From assembly GCA_013215915.1 (NCBI GenBank), contig JABSON010000005.1, positions 1-37,027 of the forward strand: a stretch of DNA of 37,027 nucleotides. The letters are read 5' to 3'. The notes under the pieces are model-generated. The model searched no databases. It was not told the DNA's origin and saw only the letters and a list, made by a program, of their open reading frames with translations. Positions 19,326 through 29,600 of the stretch are shown here, piece by piece; the first letter of the stretch is position 1; every line of letters begins with the position of its first letter. The position numbers and the translations under genes were made by a program. This stretch comes from Campylobacteraceae bacterium. GTDB lineage: Bacteria > Campylobacterota > Campylobacteria > Campylobacterales > Arcobacteraceae.

Positions 19326-20150
19326 ATGAATGAATTTTCACTAATTGCTCGAAGTATAAATGACTTTTTCTCAAAACCCATGTTAAAAATAGCTTTTATA
19401 CCTTTACTTGTAGTAATTATTTTAATGTATGTAATATTTTTTATGGCAGCTGATTTTGGGTTTTCTGCTTTACAAGATGTTATTGCTGCTGCTCAAAATG
19501 GTGATGAAATAATTGTTGATGATAATGCACCTATATTTTTTATATGCTTTGTTTATCTTGCAGTATTTTTTTCTAAATACGCAATTACTTCTTGGTTAGT
19601 AGGATTCCTATTTTATACTGTAGGTAGTATTTTTATAATGATGTTTTCTGTATTTTTAACTTTAATAATAGTAGGCTTTTTAACACCTTTAATTTTAAAG
19701 ATTTTGCATAAAAAACATTATTCTCATTTAGAATTTTATGATAGATCAACTATTTCAGGTGCCCTGTATATGTTAATTAAATCTATTTTAATTATGTTTG
19801 GTCTTTTTATATTATTAATTCCTGTATATTTTATTCCTATACTTAATATAATAGCTTTTAATATACCTTTTTATTATCTATTTCATAAACTATTAAATTA
19901 TGATGTTTCATCTACTATTATGAGTAAAGAAGATTATTTAATTATTAATGATAAAAATACAACAAGTTTTAGACTTCGAACATTGTTTTTATATTTTGTA
20001 TCAATGATTCCATTTATTACTCTATTTTCTGCTGTATTTTATATTATATATATTGGAAATGCTTATTTTAAAGCTTTAGAGAGATTTAAAGGTGTCAAAA
20101 GTTCAAAAGAGAATATAGATATGATTAAAAATGAGACTTTAATCAAATAA
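19326..20150 (+). CDS. EI24-domain membrane protein
   Basis: 274 aa; SFNDFF-like N-terminus (ARSINDFFSKPMLKIAFIPL) and TM pattern of EI24/CysZ family. Confidence 0.75.
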   Translation: MNEFSLIARSINDFFSKPMLKIAFIPLLVVIILMYVIFFMAADFGFSALQDVIAAAQNGDEIIVDDNAPIFFICFVYLAVFFSKYAITSWLVGFLFYTVGSIFIMMFSVFLTLIIVGFLTPLILKILHKKHYSHLEFYDRSTISGALYMLIKSILIMFGLFILLIPVYFIPILNIIAFNIPFYYLFHKLLNYDVSSTIMSKEDYLIINDKNTTSFRLRTLFLYFVSMIPFITLFSAVFYIIYIGNAYFKALERFKGVKSSKENIDMIKNETLIK

Positions 20151-20182
20151 GAGAATACAAATTATGAAAATCATAATTTGTA

Positions 20183-20866
20183 TTAGATTAAGAGTTTATA
20201 TCCTGTTCCTTGAACATTTTTTAAAATCTTAGCTGGTAGTTTTTTTCTGAAGTTTTTAATAAATAATCTTAGAGCATTTTGAGTCATAACAGAATTCTCA
20301 TCCCATAAAATATTCTCAATTTCAGTATAATTTATAATTCTATTTTTTTGTAATAATAGTTTTAAAAATATATTCTCTTTTTTTGTTAATAAATATTCTT
20401 CATCTGGACCTTTTACCAGTGATAAGCTTTCATCATAAGACCAAGATGGAATTATATTATAAATGCTAGAACCTTCATAACTTTTAATAAAGTTTTCTAA
20501 AGCATCTTTGATTTTTGATTCAGTAATTGGTTTTACAATATATTTCACTAAGTGTAATTCTGTAGCTTCTAACATATATTCTAAATCAGTATGTGCAGAT
20601 GTAATAATAACTCTTGTTTTACTATCTCTTTTTCTTACTTGTTTTAATAATTCAATTCCAGTTAGTTTTGGCATTTGAATATCAGTAATAATTAAATCAG
20701 GTTTTTTTTCATGATAAAGTTTTAAAGCTTCTTCACCATTTGAAGCTAAATAAATTTCTTTAAATAAACATTGAAAGATTTCATTTAGGTTATTTTGAAT
20801 ACCTGCTTCATCTTCTGCGTACAGTAAAGTAAAGCTTTTAAGTTTATTTACTAAGTCTTGTGTCAT
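20183..20866 (-). CDS. response regulator, OmpR-type
   Basis: Receiver domain (LYAEDEAG, DLIITDIQMPKLTG) and winged helix C-terminus (LFIKNFRKKLPAKILKNVQGTGYKL). Confidence 0.9.
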   Translation of the reverse strand: MTQDLVNKLKSFTLLYAEDEAGIQNNLNEIFQCLFKEIYLASNGEEALKLYHEKKPDLIITDIQMPKLTGIELLKQVRKRDSKTRVIITSAHTDLEYMLEATELHLVKYIVKPITESKIKDALENFIKSYEGSSIYNIIPSWSYDESLSLVKGPDEEYLLTKKENIFLKLLLQKNRIINYTEIENILWDENSVMTQNALRLFIKNFRKKLPAKILKNVQGTGYKLLI

Positions 20867-20929
20867 ATATGAACCTTCTTAAAAAACATTTATGCTATGA
20901 TATCGAAAATTAGTTAAATAGGGATATAA

Positions 20930-22501
20930 GTGACCTTTATTACAGAAAAGAATGTATCAAAATCAATAATTTACTTATTTGTATTTATTATGACAGCAAT
21001 GATTTGTTTAATAACGTATTTTTATGTTAAAAATACTAATGCAGATTTTGATGTTGAAATGAAAAAATTTATTGACTCATATTATTTACAAGAAAAAAGA
21101 CTATTAAAAAAAGAAATTGATATTATTATTGATATTATAAAATATAATGCTACGATATCTGAAAAACCTTTAGATGATTTAAAAAAAGAAACTGTATCAA
21201 TGTTAAACAACATTACTTTTGAAGAGCGCCGAAGTAATTATATTTTTGTATATGATATTTTAGATATAAAGGGTGGAAAAGACTTTGCAAGATTATTAGT
21301 TAACCCTAATAGAGCTGATTTAGTAGGTAGAGTTTTATCAACTCATTATAAAGATTTAAATGGTAAAAAATTTAGAGAAGCATTTTTAAAAGACATTAGA
21401 GAAAAAGGTGAGTCATATACACAGTATGCATATACAAAAATCTCATCTGGAAAAGTTAATCAGAAGCTGTCATATTTTAAATACTTTCCTCAATGGAACT
21501 GGGTTATTTGTGTTGGAGTATATTTAGATGATATTGAAAATGATATTGCATCTAAAAAAAGAGAATTACATATTAAATTAAAAGTGCAGTTAGTACAAAC
21601 AGTACTTTTATTCTTTTTCTTTTTATCTTTAGGAATATTTTCTACAATATTTGTATCTGAAAGAATTGATGAGTTTTTCTCAAACTATAGAAAAAAAGTA
21701 AAAGTAAAATCTGAAGCTTTATGGGATTTAAATCAAACCTTAGAAAAAAGAGTTTTATTAGAAATTGAAAAGAATAGGGATAAAGAACAGTTTTTAGTTG
21801 AAAAAGCTAGGTTTATTTCTATGGGTGAAATGATTTCACATATAGCTCACCAATGGAGACAACCTTTATCTGAATTATCATCTATTTTAATGGGACTTAA
21901 GTTCAAACATTTAATGGGTAAATTAGACTCGGAATGTATGGATACAAAAGCTAAAGAAGCTGAAAAAGTTATTGATTATATGTCTCATACTATTGATGAT
22001 TTTAGAAACTTTTTTATGCCAAGAAAAGAGAAACAAGAGTTTGTATTATTAGCTGCTTTATCTTCTATTTCAACTATTATTTCATCAACACTTACAAACT
22101 ATAAAATTGATTTAATAATAAGTATCGAAGAAGAAGTGAAAATATATACTTATCTTAATGAATTTGAACAAGTAGTTTTAAATATTATATCTAATGCAAA
22201 AGATGTACTTATTTCAAATAATATAAAAGATCCTTATATTAAAATAACAGTTAAAAATGAAGTAGATTTTATTATTTTATATATTGAAGATAATGGTGGT
22301 GGTGTTCAAGTTGAGCCTAAATCAAAAATATTTGATCCATATTTCACTACAAAAAGTGATAGTGAAGGAACAGGTATTGGATTATATATGAGTAAAATTA
22401 TTGTTGAAAAAAATATGAATGGTAAATTAGATGTTAAAAATTCCAATGAAGGTGCTATTTTTTCTATTTATTTAAAAAAAGAATATTCTTGTGATATATA
22501 A
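20930..22501 (+). CDS. Cache-domain sensor histidine kinase
   Basis: Two TM segments flanking a Cache-like domain; HIAHQWRQPL H-box; NIISNAKD and GTGIGLYMSKII ATPase motifs. Confidence 0.9.
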   Translation: MTFITEKNVSKSIIYLFVFIMTAMICLITYFYVKNTNADFDVEMKKFIDSYYLQEKRLLKKEIDIIIDIIKYNATISEKPLDDLKKETVSMLNNITFEERRSNYIFVYDILDIKGGKDFARLLVNPNRADLVGRVLSTHYKDLNGKKFREAFLKDIREKGESYTQYAYTKISSGKVNQKLSYFKYFPQWNWVICVGVYLDDIENDIASKKRELHIKLKVQLVQTVLLFFFFLSLGIFSTIFVSERIDEFFSNYRKKVKVKSEALWDLNQTLEKRVLLEIEKNRDKEQFLVEKARFISMGEMISHIAHQWRQPLSELSSILMGLKFKHLMGKLDSECMDTKAKEAEKVIDYMSHTIDDFRNFFMPRKEKQEFVLLAALSSISTIISSTLTNYKIDLIISIEEEVKIYTYLNEFEQVVLNIISNAKDVLISNNIKDPYIKITVKNEVDFIILYIEDNGGGVQVEPKSKIFDPYFTTKSDSEGTGIGLYMSKIIVEKNMNGKLDVKNSNEGAIFSIYLKKEYSCDI

Positions 22502-22528
22502 AGAAAAAAGATTTTAATCTTTTTTCTT
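22501..22528. terminator. hairpin between convergent genes
   Basis: AAGAAAAAAGATT / AATCTTTTTTCTT inverted repeat. Confidence 0.5.
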
Positions 22529-22687
22529 AGTTTTATTAATTCTATCTTGTTCTTCTAATTCTTTATTCATTTTTTTAAATTGTTCTTCTTTTCTTTTTGT
22601 ATAATATGCAAGCATTAAAATAACTGCTGTAACTATACTAAATCCTAGTATTTCATTAATTATATTTTCCATTTGAAATTGTATCAT
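22514..22687 (-). CDS. unlisted 57-aa single-TM small protein
   Basis: Minus-strand ORF: MIQFQMENIINEILGFSIVTAVILMLAYYTKRKEEQFKKMNKELEEQDRINKTKKKD; AGGA upstream of ATG (internal ATG at 22672 also possible). Confidence 0.6.
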   Translation of the reverse strand: MIQFQMENIINEILGFSIVTAVILMLAYYTKRKEEQFKKMNKELEEQDRINKTKKKD

Positions 22688-22753
22688 AATCTTTATTTTC
22701 CTAAAACTAAGTACTTTGAAGTTATAATAGATTATTAAAACAAGGATACACTA

Positions 22754-22981
22754 ATGAAAAAAGCTATTTTACTTCTATTATTTATGTCAACATCTATTTT
22801 TGCAAATAAAATGATTTTAAAATCTTGTGTAAAAACAGACATAAGTTCTGATGCAAGTATTTTTACATGTTATACAGGAGATTATAAAGTTACATATCAA
22901 TCTAAAAGAAAAAAATATATTAAAGACTTTGAAAAAATAGGTACTCCTCCTAAAATCATTCAATATATTACAAACAAGTAA
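22754..22981 (+). CDS. small secreted hypothetical protein
   Basis: 75 aa; clear signal peptide MKKAILLLLFMSTSIFA and two cysteines in the mature part. Confidence 0.65.
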   Translation: MKKAILLLLFMSTSIFANKMILKSCVKTDISSDASIFTCYTGDYKVTYQSKRKKYIKDFEKIGTPPKIIQYITNK

Positions 22982-23031
22982 GATTATAATTCTAAAAATT
23001 ATTTATTAACTCTAGTTAATTATTTTTATTC

Positions 23032-23037
23032 TATAAT
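23032..23037 (+). promoter_or_regulatory. putative -10 box of candidate structured RNA
   Basis: TATAAT preceded by T-rich tract TATTTTTATTC. Confidence 0.4.
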
Positions 23038-23043
23038 TATAAA

Positions 23044-23171
23044 AGATAGTTGATGGTATATCAAACTCTTTTTTGACATGCTAGAAGGCTGTCGAGAAAG
23101 AGGATCGCAAGCAAGCCCTAACGGAGACCTAATTAATGGTTTTATGTACTCTTGTCCTCTTTCACCTTTTA
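23044..23171 (+). ncRNA. candidate unclassified structured RNA
   Basis: Local GC-rich island in AT-rich DNA; GAAAGAGGA (23096-23104) pairs perfectly with TCCTCTTTC (23155-23163) followed by a short T run; further internal pairings. Confidence 0.45.
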
Positions 23172-23308
23172 TGTATATTCCAATTTTATTATTCCTAAAA
23201 CTCACATAATACTTTTATTTGAACATTATTTAAAACTTTAATACTGTTTATTTATATAAAGAAAAAGATTTGATTCTTATGCGACTAATATATAATAGTT
23301 TATAAAGT

Positions 23309-23342
23309 AAAATAGGCTAGAAATAAATTCCTAGCCTATTTT
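23309..23342. terminator. bidirectional terminator downstream of TRAP operon
   Basis: AAAATAGGCTAG-aaataaattc-CTAGCCTATTTT, perfect 12 bp. Confidence 0.8.
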
Positions 23343-23358
23343 ATATCTAATTTGCTTT

Positions 23359-24639
23359 TTATCCAAACATTAAATTTGGAAGCCACAGTGCTATGGCAGG
23401 GATATACGTAACTAGTATTAGTCCTACAAATATTGTCATAGTCCATGGGAATGCTGCTACAATAACATCTTTGATTGACATTCCTGTTAATCCGGACGTT
23501 ACAAATAAGTTAAGTCCTACAGGAGGAGATACCATTCCTAATTCCATATTAATTGTAATTACAATACCAAAGTGAATTGGATCAATTCCAAGTGCAATTG
23601 CAACTGGAAGTAATAAAGGTACCATAATCATAATAATTGCAGATGGTTCCATAAATGATCCAGCTACTATTAGTAAAATATTTACAAATAATAAGAACAT
23701 ATATTTATCAACATTTGCTTCTATTAATGCTTCTGTAATTCCTTGTGGAATATTTTCAATTGTAAGAAAATGTGCAAATAACATAGCATTTGCAATAATA
23801 AACATAATCATAGCAGTAGTTTTTGCAGAATCTAAAGATACTGAATAAAACTCTCTAAGATTAATATCTTTATATACAAATACTGCAATAATAAATGCCC
23901 ATACAGCTGCTACTGCTGCTGCTTCTGTTGGTGTAAATATACCACCATAAATACCACCAATAACAATTACAATTGTCATAAGTCCCCAAGAAGCATCTTT
24001 CATCTTCTGAAATCTTACTTTCCAAGATTCTGGTTCACTTCTTTTAAAACCTAATCTAACAGCTCCAATATAAGTAACAACCATCATCATAATACCTAAC
24101 ATAATACCAGGAACAACTCCTGCCATGAAAAGCCTACCAATTGAAACTTCAGCAGTAACTCCATATACAATTAAAACAATTGAAGGTGGAATTAAAATAC
24201 CTAGAGAACCTGCAGTTGCAATAGTTCCAACTGCATATTTTTTAGGATATCCAGCTTGTATAATTGCACCAAACATAATTGATCCAATTGCTACTACTGT
24301 TGCTGGTGATGAACCTGATACTGCTGCAAATATAATAGATGCAAAAATAGCAGATATTGGAAGTCCACCTGGTAAGTGTCCTACAATAGATTTTGCAAAT
24401 TCAATAATTCTTTGAGCTGCACTTCCTTTTGAAAGTAAGTTACCAGCTAAAATGAACATTGGAATTGCCATTAATGAATAATGCTCAATTTTATCAAACA
24501 TAAGTCCTGATATTTCAACAGGAGAGATATCTGTAAATAACATTAATGTTGTAAATGTAGCTGCTCCTAAACAAATAGCAATAGGTGCACCTAAAATTAC
24601 TAGGAAAAAGAATATACCAAATAAAACAGCTACACTCAT
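23359..24639 (-). CDS. dctM: TRAP transporter large permease (DctM)
   Basis: 426 aa; GAPIAICLGAA, AIPMFILAGNLLSKG, MELGMVSPPVGLNLFV. Confidence 0.92.
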   Translation of the reverse strand: MSVAVLFGIFFFLVILGAPIAICLGAATFTTLMLFTDISPVEISGLMFDKIEHYSLMAIPMFILAGNLLSKGSAAQRIIEFAKSIVGHLPGGLPISAIFASIIFAAVSGSSPATVVAIGSIMFGAIIQAGYPKKYAVGTIATAGSLGILIPPSIVLIVYGVTAEVSIGRLFMAGVVPGIMLGIMMMVVTYIGAVRLGFKRSEPESWKVRFQKMKDASWGLMTIVIVIGGIYGGIFTPTEAAAVAAVWAFIIAVFVYKDINLREFYSVSLDSAKTTAMIMFIIANAMLFAHFLTIENIPQGITEALIEANVDKYMFLLFVNILLIVAGSFMEPSAIIMIMVPLLLPVAIALGIDPIHFGIVITINMELGMVSPPVGLNLFVTSGLTGMSIKDVIVAAFPWTMTIFVGLILVTYIPAIALWLPNLMFG

Positions 24640-25253
24640 AACATTCCTCCTGTTTTCTTCTCTACTTCTTTAACCATATCATTTAACTCTTTTACATTTT
24701 TATTTGAATTATCTTTAGATTTAACACCTAATTCTGCTAGAACCATTTCAGCTTCACTCTCTTTTAAAATCTTGTCATGCGGAGTTCTTAAAATTTCGTG
24801 AATTCTCTCAGCAACTCTATATGCTCCAAAAGCAAAAGAAATTGGAATAACTGAATATACATATTCCATTGGTAAATTCCATAAATCAATAGATTTTTCA
24901 CCAAGATCATTAACTAATAACATATAGTGATAACCATAATAAGAAATTGCACATAAAAATATAAATGTTATTAAATGTGAAGCCAATAACATGATTTTTG
25001 CAACTCGAGAAGGAACAATATCTAAAACTACTGTTACTGCAATATGTGCATCTTTTTTAAAACAGTATGCTGCTCCAAAGAATACAGACCATAAGAATAA
25101 AAATATTGTAAGTTCAGTCGCCCATACTAAAGAGGCATCAAAAGCATATCGGGCAACAACATTTGTAAAAGCAATAGCAACACCTGCGGAAATTCCGAAG
25201 GCTGCTATTTTTTGGTTAATATGACCAATTATTTTACTTATAATTCTAAACAT
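24636..25253 (-). CDS. dctQ: TRAP transporter small permease (DctQ)
   Basis: 205 aa; FTNVVARYAFDASLVWATELTIFLFLWSVFFGAAYCFKKDAHIAV. Confidence 0.9.
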   Translation of the reverse strand: MFRIISKIIGHINQKIAAFGISAGVAIAFTNVVARYAFDASLVWATELTIFLFLWSVFFGAAYCFKKDAHIAVTVVLDIVPSRVAKIMLLASHLITFIFLCAISYYGYHYMLLVNDLGEKSIDLWNLPMEYVYSVIPISFAFGAYRVAERIHEILRTPHDKILKESEAEMVLAELGVKSKDNSNKNVKELNDMVKEVEKKTGGML

Positions 25254-25255
25254 AA

Positions 25256-26305
25256 TTATTTCGTATTTAAGGCTGCTTTGATAAGCTCTTCACCAATTAC
25301 AGAAGTATCATAAAACTCAGGATAAATTTTACTTACAGCTGATTTCCATGCATCTTTTTGATCTTGTGTTAAAGTAAAGATTTCTAATTTACCTGTTTTT
25401 TCTGCATATGCTTGTAATTCTTTTAATTGAGAATTATTTAACTCTTCTGCATATTCTCGCTCTTTTTTAGTTGCATCATTAATAGCAGTTGTTACATGTG
25501 CTTGTAAATCAGCAGGTAATGAATTCCAGAATTTATCACTCATTACTACTAAATAACCTAAGTAACCATGATTAGTAATAGTTAAGTATTTTTGAACTTC
25601 ATAAAACTTTTTAGTATAGATATTTGAAATTGTATTTTCTTGACCATCAATTACACCTTGTTGTAATCCTGAATATACTTCAGAAAAAGGCATCATTTGA
25701 GGATTAGCATCAAGCGCATGAAATTGTGCTTCTAGAACTTTTGAAGACATAATTCTAAACTTTTGACCTTTTGCATCTGCAGGAACAATTAAAGCTTTTT
25801 TAGCTGATGATAATTGTTTAAAATGATTATCCCAGAAATTTAAAGCAATATAACCTTTATCAGATACTAGTTTTTTAAGTTTTTCACCAACAATACCATC
25901 TTGAACTCTATGTAATTGATCTATATCTTTAAATAAAAATGGTAAATCAAATAATGCTAACTGAGGTACAATTTTACCAAATTTTGAGAAACTTGGTGCT
26001 GCCATTTGAACTGAATTTAATTTAATTGCTTTTAATACAGCATTATCTTTATATAACTGAGAAGAAGGGTAGATTTGAACATCAATTTGTTTATTTGTTA
26101 ATTCTTCTAATCTTTTTTCAAAATAAACTGCTGCTTTCCCTTTTGGAGTATTAGCCGATACTACATGTGAGAATTTTAAAACATAAGTTTTTTTAACTTC
26201 TTTTTCTATCTTTTGTTCATCACTTGCTTTTTTATCACCACAACCTGTAAATAAAACTGATGCAAGTGCTACACTTGAAACTAAACCTGTAAGTATTTTT
26301 TTCAT
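25256..26305 (-). CDS. dctP: TRAP transporter substrate-binding protein (DctP), lipoprotein-like signal
   Basis: 349 aa; LKFSHVVSANTPKGKAA, GVIDGQENTISNIY; LFTGC near N-terminus. Confidence 0.92.
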   Translation of the reverse strand: MKKILTGLVSSVALASVLFTGCGDKKASDEQKIEKEVKKTYVLKFSHVVSANTPKGKAAVYFEKRLEELTNKQIDVQIYPSSQLYKDNAVLKAIKLNSVQMAAPSFSKFGKIVPQLALFDLPFLFKDIDQLHRVQDGIVGEKLKKLVSDKGYIALNFWDNHFKQLSSAKKALIVPADAKGQKFRIMSSKVLEAQFHALDANPQMMPFSEVYSGLQQGVIDGQENTISNIYTKKFYEVQKYLTITNHGYLGYLVVMSDKFWNSLPADLQAHVTTAINDATKKEREYAEELNNSQLKELQAYAEKTGKLEIFTLTQDQKDAWKSAVSKIYPEFYDTSVIGEELIKAALNTK

Positions 26306-26670
26306 ATTAACTCCTCTTAATTTTTGTTAAATAAGTATAATAAAATCTTATGTATCTATTATGTAGCTAAAACTTATTATTATTAATTAATTAATTATCT
26401 TAATATAATAATCAGAATATATAGAGAATAATCATATTTTATATTAAAAGAAGTACTTTGTTAAGTAGTCTAAAAAGTAGTACTAAAATCTTCATTAACT
26501 TTTATAAAATAATTTAAAAGACCTAAAAATAGGGGTAAAAATGTATATTTTAGTTGCTTAAAAGTGCAGTATATTACACAATTTATACATTTTAACCAAT
26601 ATTTAATCTTTCTTTAGTTATCTTTTATACACTTAAGGTAGAAAGTAAATAAGTATAGAAAAGGATAAGA

Positions 26671-29600
26671 ATGGCTAGTAATTTAGATTTACTTACTTCT
26701 TTTAAAGATAACTGTGGGTTCGGGCTTGTTGCTGATTTAAAGAACAGACCAAGTCACAGAAATTTAGAAGATGCTATAGAATCACTTGAAAGAATGATGC
26801 ACAGAGGAGCTGTTGCAGCAGATGGAAAAACAGGTGATGGTTCAGGTTTATTAATGTCTATTCCTGATCAGTTTATGAGAAAAGTAACAAGTGAAGAAGG
26901 TATTGAATTACCTGAGACTTATGGTGTTGCTATGATATTTACAAAAGATTTAGAAGATATTGAAGTATTTAAACAGTTTTGTGAAAAAAATGATTTAAAA
27001 ACTATTTATACAAGAGAAGTTCCATTAAACAAAGATGCTTTAGGAGCACAAGCTTTAGAGTCATTACCAAATATAATACAAGTATTTGTAAGAGCTAATT
27101 CTTTAATGTCATCAAAACGATTTGATGCTATGTTATATTTAACACGTAAAGAGTGTGAACATGAATTAATTGAGCAAAAAGAATTTTATATTTCATCATT
27201 TTCATCAAAAGTTATTTCATATAAAGGTCTTGTTATGCCTACGCATATCAAACTTTTTTATAATGATTTATCAGATGAAGATTTTAAAATTACATTTTCA
27301 CTGTTTCATCAAAGATTTTCAACAAATACTCTTCCTAAATGGAGATTAGCTCAACCTTTTAGAACAATTGCTCATAATGGTGAGATTAACTCAATTGAAG
27401 CTAATAGAATTAATGTTGTAATTAAATCAGAAAGAATTAAATCAGAAGTATTCTCACAAGAAGAACTAAATAGATTATTTCCTATTTTACAAAAAGGTGG
27501 GTCGGATTCTGCTTCTTTAGATAATATGTTTGAATTTTTACTTGTTAATGGAAGTGATTTCTTTAAAGCAGCAAGGGCTTTAGTTCCTGCACCTTGGCAA
27601 AATGCACCACATATGGATTCAGAACTTAGATCATTTTATGAATATACTTCAACTGCTATGGAAGCTTGGGATGGTCCTGCTGCTTTATCTTTAACAGATG
27701 GAAGATATATTGCCTGTTTAATTGATAGAAATGGTTTAAGACCTTCTAAATATGTAATTACTAAAAATCATAAACTATATATTACTTCTGAGTATGGAAC
27801 AGTATCTTTAAATGAAGAAGACATACTTGAGCGTGGAAGACTTAAATCAGGTGAAATGATTGGACTTGATTTAAAATATGGAAAAGTATTAAAAGAAGAT
27901 GATATTAATGATTATTTAAAAACATCTCAAAATTATACTAAGTGGTTAAATGATGATATGGAATACTTACAAGAGTATATAGATGAATCATTTATAGACA
28001 CTGAAGATTATAAGTTTTCTGATTTAGATCAAAGACAAAAATATTATAATATTACTTATGAAGCATTAGATCAAATGATTGAGCCTATGAGTAAAGATGG
28101 AAAAGAACCAGTAGGATCTATGGGTGATGATACACCATTAGCCTGTTTCTCAAAAGTAAATAGAAATTTTACTGACTTTTTTAAACAAAAATTCGCACAA
28201 GTAACTAATCCACCAATTGATCCTTATAGAGAAAAAGTAGTTATGTCTTTAGAGACTGGATTTGGACAAATTCATAATATTTTAGATGAAAAATCTTCTT
28301 ATGCTAAAAGATTAAAAGTAACATCTCCTATATTAATGCAAGAGAAGTTTAATGTATTAGTATCATTTGGAAATAAGACTTCACCTAGATATGACGAGTA
28401 CTATAAAAATGAAACATTTAGCACAACATTTACTCATGACTTAAAAAAATCATTAGAAATATTAGCTTTAAAAGTTATTGATTCAATTAATAATAACAAT
28501 GTATGTTTAGTAATATTAGATGATAGAGATTTAAACAAAGATAAAAAACTAATTCCTATGTTATTAGCAGTTGGTTATTTAAATCAAGCATTGTTAAAAG
28601 CAGGTATTAGACACTGTGCTTCAATTGTAGCTGTAACAGGAGAAGTCTATGATCCTCATATGGCTGCTACATTAATTGGATATGGAGTTACTGCTATATA
28701 CCCATATATGATGTATGCTTCAACTATTGCTTTACATGAAAGACGAATTAAGTCTAAGTATGAAATGCAAAGAAAACTGAAAAATACTCAAAAAGCTTTA
28801 AATGGCGGATTATTAAAAATAATGTCAAAAATGGGTATTTGTACAGTAGCATCATATAGAAACTCTAGCTTATTTGATGTAATTGGATTAAGTGATGAAA
28901 TTGTAACAGACTGTTTTGAGGGAAGTTTTTCTGATTTAAATGGTTTAGGTTATGACGAAATTGAAAAAAGAATTGAAAAATCACATTTTAATGCATTTTA
29001 TGATGATTCACATATGTTTCCTTTAGACCTTGGTGGTTTTTATAAATATATTGATGGTGGTGAGTATCATGATTATGGTCCAGATACTACATATGCTATG
29101 CATAATAAAAAAGCTAAAAATAAAGAAGATATTAGTGATTTTGATGCTTTAAGAGAATTAGTTGAAACTAGAGATAAAAAGTTTATTAGAGATTTTTTTG
29201 AGTTTAACTCAGATAAAGAAAAAATAGATTTAGCTGAGGTAGAACCTTTAGAACTTATTTTTAAAAGATTCGCTTCAGCTGCAATGAGCTGTGGATCAAT
29301 TTCACCAGAAGCTCACGAAGCAATAGCAATTGCTATGAATACTATTGGTGGTATGTCAAACTCAGGTGAGGGTGGAGAAGATCCAAAAAGATTTGGAACT
29401 ATTAAAAACTCTAAAATTAAGCAAGTTGCATCTGGAAGATTTGGAGTTACACCTGCTTATTTAAGAAGCGCTGAAGAAATTCAAATTAAAGTAGCACAAG
29501 GTGCGAAACCTGGTGAAGGTGGACAATTAGCAGGACATAAAGTTACAGCTTATATTGCTTCTTTACGACATACAGTTGAAGGAGTTACTTTAATTTCTCC

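Noticed and set aside
20154-20184. 14-bp perfect hairpin AATACAAATTATGA-aaa-TCATAATTTGTATT
   Set aside because: Lies between convergent genes and is best read as an ordinary 3'-end hairpin; no T run, so I did not call it a terminator.
23078-23212. 44-codon ORF MLEGCRERGSQASPNGDLINGFMYSCPLSPFMYIPILLFLKLT inside the candidate RNA
   Set aside because: No Shine-Dalgarno before the ATG, atypical codon/amino-acid makeup for this genome; the pairing pattern and GC island fit RNA structure better, though a coding role is not excluded.
23393-25224. Plus-strand ORFs 23393-23575, 24125-24415, 24991-25224
   Set aside because: All lie antisense to dctM/dctQ; explained by codon bias on the opposite strand.
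26370-26400. ATT/TAAT simple repeat upstream of gltB
   Set aside because: Short low-complexity tract expected in AT-rich intergenic DNA; no clear regulatory motif.
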